Source: JADKAV01 sp963704075
Lineage (GTDB): Bacteria; Actinomycetota; Actinomycetes; S36-B12; UBA10799
Direction: 5' to 3'
NCBI GenBank assembly: GCA_963704075.1
Contig: CAVPGV010000009.1
Span: 186,001-250,000, forward strand
DNA length: 64,000 nt
The notes beneath the pieces are model-generated. The model saw only the letters and a program-made list of their open reading frames with translations, searched no databases and was not told where the DNA came from. Both the position numbers and the translations under genes were made by a program. Shown in pieces: positions 16,598-23,857 of the stretch. Every line of letters begins with the position of its first letter. Positions within the stretch are counted from its first letter, which is position 1.

Positions 16598-17400
16598 CGT
16601 CCCTCCCGGGTGGTGAGTTCCTCGGCGAGGGCGCGTGCGCTGAGGTCAGCGACCCGTCCGAGCAGATCGTCGAAGGCGCGGGCGGCTGAGCGCGCACCGG
16701 CCGATTTCCAGTCGTGGACGGGGACCCCGGCGCCCTGCGCCTGCTGGATCGCCGTACGTTCCGGGATCGCGTCGGTGACCCTCACACCGAAGACGGAACG
16801 CAACTCCTCGAGGCGGTAGCGGTGCTCGGACAGGGCCGCACGCGTCCGATTGGGCACGATGGCCACCACCGACAGTCGCGGGTTGCCTTCCCTGCCGGCC
16901 ACGGTGACTGCCTCCACCGCTTGCTCCGCGCCCTGCACCGCGAAGTAGGACGGCTCGGTCACCACCACGGCTTGGGTCGCGGCGAACAACGCGTTCCGGG
17001 TCAACTCCCCCAACGACGGCGGGCAGTCCAGCAGGATCAGGTCGTACCGGTCGGCCACGCCCTGCAGTGCTCGTTGCAGGCGGCGAACAGGGTCGGCACC
17101 GGAGGGCACGGCCCGGTGTTCCAGAGCCCGCTCGGCGGGGATCACGTCGACCAATTCGCCCCATCCCGTGGCGGTGATCGCGTCGAGGGCCACCCCTGAG
17201 CGTCCGTCGTACAGCACGTCCGAAGTGGTGTAGCCGACGTCGGCGACGTTCAGCCCTGCGGTGGCGTTGGCCTGCGGGTCGAGGTCCACGATCAGCACCC
17301 GGCGGCGTTCATTGCGGGCCGCACTGGCCAGTCCCAGGGTCACCGTCGTCTTGCCGACACCCCCTTTGAGGCTCAGCACCGCGACCACCGGGGCATCCAT
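16594..17400 (-). CDS. ParA/Soj-family partition ATPase
   Basis: 268 residues. Deviant Walker A KGGVGKTT at residues ~12-19, LIVDLDPQANAT (Walker A' region), and DLILLDCPPSLGELTRNAL (Walker B). Such ATPases position chromosomes, plasmids or protein clusters. It overlaps a small basic partner gene. No parB or origin lies nearby and the setting (pdxH, photolyase, ideR) is not an origin region, so it may be an orphan or cargo-positioning ParA. ATG start. Confidence 0.88.
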   Translation of the reverse strand: MDAPVVAVLSLKGGVGKTTVTLGLASAARNERRRVLIVDLDPQANATAGLNVADVGYTTSDVLYDGRSGVALDAITATGWGELVDVIPAERALEHRAVPSGADPVRRLQRALQGVADRYDLILLDCPPSLGELTRNALFAATQAVVVTEPSYFAVQGAEQAVEAVTVAGREGNPRLSVVAIVPNRTRAALSEHRYRLEELRSVFGVRVTDAIPERTAIQQAQGAGVPVHDWKSAGARSAARAFDDLLGRVADLSARALAEELTTREGR

Positions 17401-17493
17401 CAGGTCATTGTGTCACTGACCAGGGGTCTTTCGGGTCAGCCAAGTCCTATTGGATCCATTGCGTGGCGTCGGGGTGCGGGAACCTGCCGCGGC

Positions 17494-18738
17494 CTAGGAG
17501 GATGCGCGTTGGCCCAATGACTGGAAGCGGGCGAGGGCCACGTCGCGTTCCACCCGGTGATCGACGATGGGAGCGGGATAGTCCGGGGCCAGGACCCCGG
17601 GTTCGTGAGGGTCCTCGACATCGGCGAGTTCCGGGACGTACCGCCGGATGTAGTCGCCGTCGGGGTCGAAGCGGCGTCCTTGCGTGACCGGGTTGAAGAT
17701 CCGGAAATACGGCGCGGCGTCCGTGCCGCAGCCGGCGACCCACTGCCAGCCGAGTTGGTTGTTGGCCATGTCCGCGTCGACCAGATGTCGCAGGAACCAC
17801 CGGGCCCCCAACTGCCACGGCAGGTGCAAGTCCTTGATCAAGAAGCTCGCCGTGACCATCCGTAGGCGGTTGTGCATCCAGCCTTCGGTCAGCAACTGAC
17901 GCATGCCGGCATCCACGTAGGGATATCCGGTGCGGCCCTGGGTCCAGGCCTCGTACTGCGCGGCGGTGACCGGATCCTCGAGGTTGGCGTATTCCATCTG
18001 CGCGTCGAAACGTTCGTCGAGGCTGGACCACACCGCCTCCGGCCGGTGCCAGAGCACGTCGGCATAGAACTCCCGCCAGGCCAACTGCCGGGCGAACGGG
18101 TCGGTGAGCGGATCGGGGATCTCAGCAAGAATCGTGCGCGGATGGATCTGCCCGAAATGCAGGGCGGGTGACAGCCTGCTGGTCCCGGGGTCAGCGGGGA
18201 GGTCCCGAGCCTTCTTGTACTGCGGCAGTGCTCCCTGCCGGAACGCGCGCCACCTGTTCAGGGCCTGGTTCGGTGGCGCGTCTGTCGACGGCCTCCCCCA
18301 CCCGCGCGCGAGCCATGCCTTGTAGAACGGGGTGAACACCCGGAAACCGCCGCCGGACTGGGTGCGCAATTCCCCCGGCGGAACGGCGTAGGGCGTGTCG
18401 ATCTGCCGCAGAGCCACCCCCCGTCGCGCCAGAGCGTCTTGGACCGCCGCATCGCGTTTGCGGGCGAAGGGTGTGGTGTCGGCGGTGCAGAGGACCTCAC
18501 GCGCACCGAGTCGTTCGGCCAGCTCGCTGAGCACCACCGCCGGATCACCGGCATGCATCTGCAGCGTCCGGACCGACGCCAGTTCGGCCAGAGCACCGTC
18601 GAGGTAGGTGGCACGCACCTCGCCGACGTCAAGGCGTGGGTCCCGGACGAAAACCGCCACCGCGTCGGGACCCGCAGCATCCAGCGCGGGATTGTCGGCC
18701 ACGCGCAGATCCCGGCGGAACCAGTGGATCGCGGGCAT
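17494..18738 (-). CDS. phr: Deoxyribodipyrimidine photolyase (class I CPD type)
   Basis: 414 residues. The N-terminal antenna domain starts MPAIHWFRRDLRVADNPALD; the FAD domain includes GRTGYPYVDAGMRQL, then GWMHNRLRMVTASFL, LPWQLGARWFLRHLVDADMA, and NNQLGWQWVAGCGTDAAPY. Uses blue light and reduced FAD to split cyclobutane pyrimidine dimers. The ATG overlaps the ideR stop (TGATG), so the two are translationally coupled. Reading continues open upstream only because the other frame of ideR lacks stops; homology begins at 18738. Confidence 0.93.
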   Translation of the reverse strand: MPAIHWFRRDLRVADNPALDAAGPDAVAVFVRDPRLDVGEVRATYLDGALAELASVRTLQMHAGDPAVVLSELAERLGAREVLCTADTTPFARKRDAAVQDALARRGVALRQIDTPYAVPPGELRTQSGGGFRVFTPFYKAWLARGWGRPSTDAPPNQALNRWRAFRQGALPQYKKARDLPADPGTSRLSPALHFGQIHPRTILAEIPDPLTDPFARQLAWREFYADVLWHRPEAVWSSLDERFDAQMEYANLEDPVTAAQYEAWTQGRTGYPYVDAGMRQLLTEGWMHNRLRMVTASFLIKDLHLPWQLGARWFLRHLVDADMANNQLGWQWVAGCGTDAAPYFRIFNPVTQGRRFDPDGDYIRRYVPELADVEDPHEPGVLAPDYPAPIVDHRVERDVALARFQSLGQRASS

Positions 18739-19430
18739 CAGACGACTTCGACGCTGATGTGCTCGGCCACCCCCAGCGTGACCTCGGCGTATTCGCCGCC
18801 ACTGCCCACCAGCAACCCTCCGGGAGAGCGGCTGACCTTGACCGTCGCACCCGGTACGGCACCCGCACGGCGCAGCGAGGCCATCACCTCGTGCTCTGTC
18901 TGGAGCGGTTCGTCGATCCTGCGCACCAGCAACCGAATCGGCGTGGACCCCACCTGGGATGCGATCTCCGCGAGCGACGGGGCCTGCGACACGTCGATAT
19001 CGGACTGCGCGCCGAGTTCGGCCAGCCCTGGGATCGGATTGCCGTACGGCGACGTCGTGGGCTGGTCGAGCAGATCCCAGATCCGTTTCTCGACCGCCTC
19101 GCTGATCACGTGTTCCCACCGGCACGCTTCGGCGTGAACGTCCTCCCAGGGCATCCCGATGACATTGACCAGCAGGCATTCGGCCAGACGGTGCTTGCGC
19201 ATCACCGACACCGCGTACGTGCGCCCGGAGTCGGTGAGTTCCAGGTGGCGGTCGCCGGACACGACGACAAGGCCGTCGCGCTCCATGCGGGCGACTGTCT
19301 GCGAGACCGTCGGCCCGGACTGCCCGAGCCGCTCGGCGATCCGCGCCCGCAGCGGGACGGTCCCCTCTTCCTCCAGTTCGAAGATCGTGCGCAGGTACAT
19401 CTCGGTGGTATCGATCAGTTCGCCGCTCAC
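18738..19430 (-). CDS. ideR: Iron-dependent DtxR/IdeR-family repressor
   Basis: 230 residues from GTG 19430, the exact length of IdeR. The winged-helix DNA-binding domain starts DTTEMYLRTIFELEEEG and has the recognition helix region SGPTVSQTVARMERDGL. The dimerisation/metal domain keeps RKHRLAE, DVHAEACRWEHVIS (Cys-Glu-His metal ligands). The C-terminal SH3-like domain follows. Upstream in-frame codons (to 19628) lack family similarity and are rejected. Controls iron uptake and storage in relatives. Directly followed by the photolyase gene. Confidence 0.9.
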   Translation of the reverse strand: MSGELIDTTEMYLRTIFELEEEGTVPLRARIAERLGQSGPTVSQTVARMERDGLVVVSGDRHLELTDSGRTYAVSVMRKHRLAECLLVNVIGMPWEDVHAEACRWEHVISEAVEKRIWDLLDQPTTSPYGNPIPGLAELGAQSDIDVSQAPSLAEIASQVGSTPIRLLVRRIDEPLQTEHEVMASLRRAGAVPGATVKVSRSPGGLLVGSGGEYAEVTLGVAEHISVEVV

Positions 19431-19727
19431 CTGCACATTGTGTCTCAGGCGGGGGCTGGTGCAAACGGGGCTATAGGCGCGGGCGGGAATGCCGGGCGAG
19501 GAAATTCTCTCGGCCAGAAGTCGGGACAGCGCCGCCTGCGACGAAAACGAGAGTAAACCACGAAATCCACTCAATTCCAAACACCGCCGGACGGATTTCG
19601 CGGCCCGGTGGAAATTGAGCGCATGCATCCGCTAGCGTGACTCAAACGTTACGTGAAATTACAAGCGTGTCGCTTGACTTTGGGGAACCAACTACCGATG
19701 CAACGGAATGACTCTGGGAGGCCGCGA
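19431..19727. promoter_or_regulatory. Divergent regulatory region between ideR and the NlpC/P60 gene, with a hairpin at 19570-19619
   Basis: This ~300-bp spacer holds CTCAATTCCA and TGGAAATTGAG as arms of a stem (19570-19579 / 19609-19619), with a second inner pairing CACCG/CGGTG, and a small AAGCG/CGCTT stem at about 19664-19675. GGAGG lies 7-8 bases before the hydrolase ATG. A c-di-AMP (ydaO) riboswitch often precedes such hydrolases, but only a short GGGGAACC-like fragment is seen here, so none is called. Confidence 0.4.
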
Positions 19728-20732
19728 ATGAGGCGCATGGCCATTGTCGGCGTGGCGACCTGCGCGCTGCTGGCACCGACGGCTCCGGCTCTGGCCGACA
19801 ACCATCCGATCCTCACCTCGGGCATGCAGCACTCCGCGGTGAAGCGCGTCCAGAAGGTACTGAAGGTGACGCCGCGTTCGGGGTACTTCGGTCCCGCCAC
19901 TTTGAAAGCCGTCAAGAAGTACCAGCGCAAGCACGCGATCCCGAGGACGGGGGTCGTTGGGCCGCTGACGTGGGCCTCACTGGACGACCTGATCACCTCG
20001 AAGAAGGCGAAGAGAGCCGCCAAGAAGGCCAAGAAGCGCGCGGCCCGGAAGGCGGCGAAGAAGGCAAAGAAGCGCGCCGCGAGAGCCTCGGGGAACGAGA
20101 CCCTGACGGCGATGACGCTGCAGATCGGCGACCGGGGCGCGGCGGTGCTCTTCCTGCAGCAACAACTCGGCGTGCAGCCGCAGAGCGGATACTTCGGCCC
20201 GATCACCCAGTCGTTCGTCCGGGCTCTGCAATCGGCAGCCGGTCTGAGCGTCACCGGCATCGTGGACGCCGCCACCTGGCGCAAGGTCGGGAAGGTCAGC
20301 TTCGCCCCACCGAGCACCACGACACCGACCCCCGCGTCGACCACCCTCCCTGCTCCCACTTCGGCCACCGCCGCGAAGGTTCTGAAGGTCGCCGCGTCCC
20401 AGGCCGGTGTGCCCTACGTCGCCACCGGCTACTCCCCGGAGCAGGGTTTCAACTGCAGCAGTTACACCCAGTGGGTCTATCAGCAGGTCGGTATCGACCT
20501 CGGTGGCGCGTACACCGTCTGGCAGTACGACAAGGCGCGCAAGATCAGTGCTGCTGAGGCCAAGCCCGGCGACCTGGTCTTCTTCTACAACTACGCGAAC
20601 AACTTCATCGGCCACGTCGGCATCTACGCAGGCAACGGCATGATGTGGCACGCACCGCGAACCGGCCGGGTCGTCAGCCTGGAACGGGTCTACACGGACA
20701 AGGTGTACTACGGGCGGGTCCTGAACCAATAG
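19728..20732 (+). CDS. Secreted NlpC/P60 peptidoglycan endopeptidase with two peptidoglycan-binding domains
   Basis: 334 residues from ATG 19728, chosen for its GGGAGG site. Signal peptide 1-~23, ending ALA before DNHP. PG_binding_1 domain at ~28-85 (VKRVQKVLKV, SGYFGPATLKAVKKYQ). A Lys/Ala-rich linker (~90-125). A second PG_binding_1 domain (~135-190, SGYFGPITQSFVRALQ). A Pro/Thr linker, then NlpC/P60 from ~215: FNCSSYTQWVY (catalytic Cys), GHVGIYAGNGMMWHA (catalytic His). It cuts cell-wall peptide stems outside the membrane. Upstream in-frame Met codons are less likely starts. Confidence 0.92.
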   Translation: MRRMAIVGVATCALLAPTAPALADNHPILTSGMQHSAVKRVQKVLKVTPRSGYFGPATLKAVKKYQRKHAIPRTGVVGPLTWASLDDLITSKKAKRAAKKAKKRAARKAAKKAKKRAARASGNETLTAMTLQIGDRGAAVLFLQQQLGVQPQSGYFGPITQSFVRALQSAAGLSVTGIVDAATWRKVGKVSFAPPSTTTPTPASTTLPAPTSATAAKVLKVAASQAGVPYVATGYSPEQGFNCSSYTQWVYQQVGIDLGGAYTVWQYDKARKISAAEAKPGDLVFFYNYANNFIGHVGIYAGNGMMWHAPRTGRVVSLERVYTDKVYYGRVLNQ

Positions 20733-21367
20733 GCCAGATCCGCGGCTCGATCACACCAGTCGTCAACCGGCAGCCTGAGCGAGTTTGCGACCCGAATAGG
20801 GCATGGAGACGCTCCCCGATTTGCGGTTCGACTGCTTCGGCCGCAAACGGTCACGATCATCCTGGCAACGCCCTGGCCCGCGATCGGCGTCCGACCGGAT
20901 CGCTGGGCGTCACGCGACCTCGCCGATCCCTCACGCGCTTGGACCACAGCGGCACCGTGCTCCCGCCCCCGGGGCAGGCGTTGGAGTTACGTACAGACGT
21001 TGGACAAACGCACAACCGTTAGGGTTACACGCCCCGCGGATCTCCACCGCCTGTACCGATCTCCAACGCCTGTACCCAACTCTCACGCCTCGGCACACAC
21101 ATGCGCCCGACTCCCGCCCCTGCCCAAACACGCAGCACTCCCCTTCTGTGACCTTGAGCTACGCGGTCGCGCCGTTTCAAGCACGCCCGTGAGGTCGAGG
21201 TACGCAACCACCTCCCGCAAGTGGTGACCAGCACTTCACATCAGAAGGTGACCGCCAGGCCATCGAGACTGTCACCAACGCGGGACGCAGGATCGGCCAA
21301 CACCGACGCCCCCTCAAATCCGAAGAACCAGATTCCCGGCCCCGACCGTGTGGGTAGATTCCGTCAC
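20733..21367. repeat. 635-bp gene-free region containing an array of ~19-bp units, forward then inverted (20975-21098)
   Basis: No gene is supported here. From 20975, units with the core GCAGGCGTTGGAG repeat at ~19-20-bp spacing: CAGGCGTTGGAGTTAC, then TACAGACGTTGGACAAACG, then a weaker CAACCGTTAGGGTTAC. Inverse-complement copies follow: CTCCACCGCCTGTAC, CTCCAACGCCTGTAC and CTCTCACGCCTCGG. The whole can fold into a long imperfect stem. The same core recurs at 50501-50619. The stretch 21100-21367 shows only a Pro-codon-like C-rich run and the SDR promoter space. Confidence 0.75.
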
Positions 21368-22153
21368 ATGACCGTTCCGACATCTCCTGCGGCCTTGTCC
21401 GTCTTCGCGCCCGGCTGCCTCGCCGGCCGGCACGCCCTGGTCACCGGCGGCGGCTCCGGCATCGGACAGGCCACAGCGTGGCTGCTGGCCGACCTCGGTG
21501 CCAGCGTCACGGTCGTGGGACGCCGGCCCGAACCGCTGGCGCAGACCGCCGAACGACACCCGGATCTGATCACCGCGGCCACCGCCGACCTGCGAGAACC
21601 CGATCAGGTCGACGCGATGCTCGAAGGTGTGCAGGCGTGCGACTTCCTGCTCAACAATGCCGGTGGCCAGTTCGTGGCCCAGGCCCAGGACATCAGCTAC
21701 AACGGATTCCGGGCCGTGACCCGGCTCAACCTGGACGCACCGTGGTACCTCACCACCCAAGTGGCCAACCGGTTCTTCATCCCGGCGCAGTACGGCAAGG
21801 TCGTGTCGATCACGATGACCCCCCACCGGGGGATGCCGCTCATGGCGCACTCCTCAGCGGCGCGCGCAGGGGTGGAATCACTGACCAGGAACTGGGCCGC
21901 CGAGTGGGGCCGCTTCGGGATCCGGGCGGTCGCTCTGGCACCGGGCATCGTGCACACCGAAGCGTGGCAGCGCTACGGACTGCCGCCCGAGCAGGTCGGC
22001 GCCGGACTGCCTGCCGGGCGCCTACAGACCGCCGACGAGGTCGCTGCGATGGCAACGTTCCTGTTCTCCCCCGCCGGCGACTACATCACCGGCACAACCA
22101 TCACCTGCGATGGCGGGTTCGACATCACCGGGCCGACGATGCTGGGCGGCTGA
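21368..22153 (+). CDS. Short-chain dehydrogenase/reductase, trans-2-enoyl-CoA reductase-like
   Basis: 261 residues. Rossmann TGGGSGIG motif at ~27-34, NNAGG at ~97, and a C-terminal GTTITCDGGFDI. The usual catalytic YxxxK is replaced by HSSAARAGVESLTRNWAAEW, the pattern I recall from peroxisomal trans-2-enoyl-CoA reductase (PECR) and 2,4-dienoyl-CoA reductases. This suggests reduction of an unsaturated acyl-CoA. The substrate is inferred. ATG start at 21368. Confidence 0.85.
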   Translation: MTVPTSPAALSVFAPGCLAGRHALVTGGGSGIGQATAWLLADLGASVTVVGRRPEPLAQTAERHPDLITAATADLREPDQVDAMLEGVQACDFLLNNAGGQFVAQAQDISYNGFRAVTRLNLDAPWYLTTQVANRFFIPAQYGKVVSITMTPHRGMPLMAHSSAARAGVESLTRNWAAEWGRFGIRAVALAPGIVHTEAWQRYGLPPEQVGAGLPAGRLQTADEVAAMATFLFSPAGDYITGTTITCDGGFDITGPTMLGG

Positions 22154-22224
22154 GCGACTCACGACGTTGCATCGCCGCAGGTGTTGGGCGTAGCCTCATG
22201 TGCCACCCGGGTCGGGAGGTGACG

Positions 22225-22752
22225 ATGCACAAGCAGCCGGTTGAGTTGTCCGCGTTCCACCGCCGGGATCTGAGCCTGGCGGGCTTCCTGCTGCACGGCC
22301 GCTGGCCCGACTCCACGCTCGAGTGGTCCCAGGTCCTCGCGCTCGCAGTGCGCATCGCCGCGGTCCCTGGAATCCTCGCCACGACGACCGTGTTCCGCGC
22401 TGTGGACGACAAGCCGTCCGTCGGGGACTCCCATGCTGTGGGCGTGATGGCCAGTGCCGGACCCGTTCTGGGCGATGACGCTCCGGCGCCCGGTTCCCTG
22501 TCCCAGCCGCGCCCGCCCGCGCTGTTCGTCCTGCATCCCCCCTCGGAGACGACGGCATCCCTGCCGGAGATCGACGACCCCGCCTCGGGGGTCGTATGGC
22601 TGCCCGGGGTCCCGGAACTGGGCCTGGAACATCGGGCCGCATGGGTGGAGGCGGGGGCCGACGGCACGGTCACCCGGTTGATCAGCGCGCTGGATGTCGA
22701 CCCGTGGCAGGACCCGGATCTCGCAGTGCTGGCGGTCCTGACAGCCGCCTGA
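22225..22752 (+). CDS. Uncharacterised protein
   Basis: 175 residues with a strong ribosome site (GGGAGGTGACG) before the ATG. I do not recognise a family. It is soluble, with no signal peptide or clear membrane segment. The N-terminus HKQPVELSAFHRRDLSLAGF is followed by an Ala/Val-rich helix, a Pro-rich centre and an acidic C-terminal third rich in Trp and Asp (LDVDPWQDPDLAVLAVL). Lies between the SDR and aldose-epimerase genes, all plus strand, separated by ~70 and ~108 bp. No function is proposed. Confidence 0.65.
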   Translation: MHKQPVELSAFHRRDLSLAGFLLHGRWPDSTLEWSQVLALAVRIAAVPGILATTTVFRAVDDKPSVGDSHAVGVMASAGPVLGDDAPAPGSLSQPRPPALFVLHPPSETTASLPEIDDPASGVVWLPGVPELGLEHRAAWVEAGADGTVTRLISALDVDPWQDPDLAVLAVLTAA

Positions 22753-22860
22753 GGCCCGCGGCCCGTTCAAGCAGCCGTCGGCGCCAGTGAGCGGTAGTTT
22801 GATGGAGGTCGACACGACCTGGGAGCGGGATCTGATGGACAAGACGGGAGTCAGAGCACG

Positions 22861-23766
22861 ATGACGATCGAGCTCCACTGCGGCGCCACCCGCGCCCGCC
22901 TGGACCCCGACCGCGGCTTCACGCTCTACTCGATGGTGGTCGACGGTTTCGACTATCTGCACACGGAACCAGGTTTCCCCGAACGCGGAAAGGTCACCCA
23001 CAGCGGCATCCCGGTGCTCTTCCCATGGCCCAACCGCATCGCCGGGGCACACTTCGACTGGGACGGGTCCTCCTATGACGTGCCCGTCACCGAACCCGCG
23101 ACGGGTGCCGGTCTGCACGGATTCGCCTGCCACGCGAAATGGCAGGTTCTGCAGGCCGACAGTGACCGGGTGACCGGTGAGTTCATCCTGTCGCGCGACG
23201 CACCGGAGCAGGCGGCCGACTGGCCCGCCGACGCCGGGATCCGCCTGACGTACGTGCTCGCCGAACGATCGCTGACTGCCCGCGCGACCGTGTTCGCCCC
23301 CGGCCCCCAACCACTGCCGTTCGGCCTCGGTTTCCACCCGTACCTGCGCGTGCCGGGTTCCTTCGACCAGTGGCGACTGCAGTGCGACGCGACCCGCCAC
23401 TGGCCCCTGAAGGACATGATTCCCACCGGGGAGATCCTGCCGGTGCCGCCGGAACTCGACTTCAGACGCCCCCGCGCCATCGGCGGTGCGCATCTCGACG
23501 ACGTGCTCACAGGCCTGCCGGATGTGACCGTGATGAGCCGCCGCGCCGCGCTGATCGGACCCGAGGCCTCGATCGAAGTGTTCAGTGACTCGGCCTACCG
23601 CGACTACGTGCTCTTCACGCCGGCATCGCGGGACGCCGTGGCCATCGAGCCGTACACCTGCACCACCGACGCCGTGCACATGGATTCTGGCGGCGGCTGG
23701 CGGGTCCTGCAGCCCACCGAAGAGGCCACGTTCGAGTGGCGGATCGACGTGACTGGGCCATCCTGA
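22861..23766 (+). CDS. Aldose 1-epimerase (GalM) family protein
   Basis: 301 residues of the beta-sandwich mutarotase family. GIPVLFPWPNRIAGAHF carries the conserved Asn-Arg pair, FGLGFHPYLRVPG the catalytic His, and AVAIEPYTCTTDA the catalytic Glu. Interconverts alpha and beta anomers of aldoses; the actual sugar, or a hexose-6-phosphate, is not determinable. ATG start, no obvious Shine-Dalgarno. Free-standing between unrelated genes. Confidence 0.88.
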   Translation: MTIELHCGATRARLDPDRGFTLYSMVVDGFDYLHTEPGFPERGKVTHSGIPVLFPWPNRIAGAHFDWDGSSYDVPVTEPATGAGLHGFACHAKWQVLQADSDRVTGEFILSRDAPEQAADWPADAGIRLTYVLAERSLTARATVFAPGPQPLPFGLGFHPYLRVPGSFDQWRLQCDATRHWPLKDMIPTGEILPVPPELDFRRPRAIGGAHLDDVLTGLPDVTVMSRRAALIGPEASIEVFSDSAYRDYVLFTPASRDAVAIEPYTCTTDAVHMDSGGGWRVLQPTEEATFEWRIDVTGPS

Positions 23767-23857
23767 GATCAGGATTCACACGTGCGCGTCCTGACGACCG
23801 CCCACAACGCAGGACCTGCGGATTGCTACCGTTCAACTAGTTGATTTGAGGAGACAC

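Noticed and set aside
17494..19464. A 656-residue fusion ahead of photolyase
   Set aside because: The first ~240 residues are ideR read out of frame; photolyase similarity begins only at 18738.
19560..19727. c-di-AMP (ydaO) riboswitch before the NlpC/P60 gene
   Set aside because: Only a short GGGGAACC-like fragment fits; the paired core regions are not seen.
20975..21098. CRISPR or integron attC sites
   Set aside because: Units are too short and abut each other; there is no integrase, and the layout is forward then inverted rather than spaced direct repeats.
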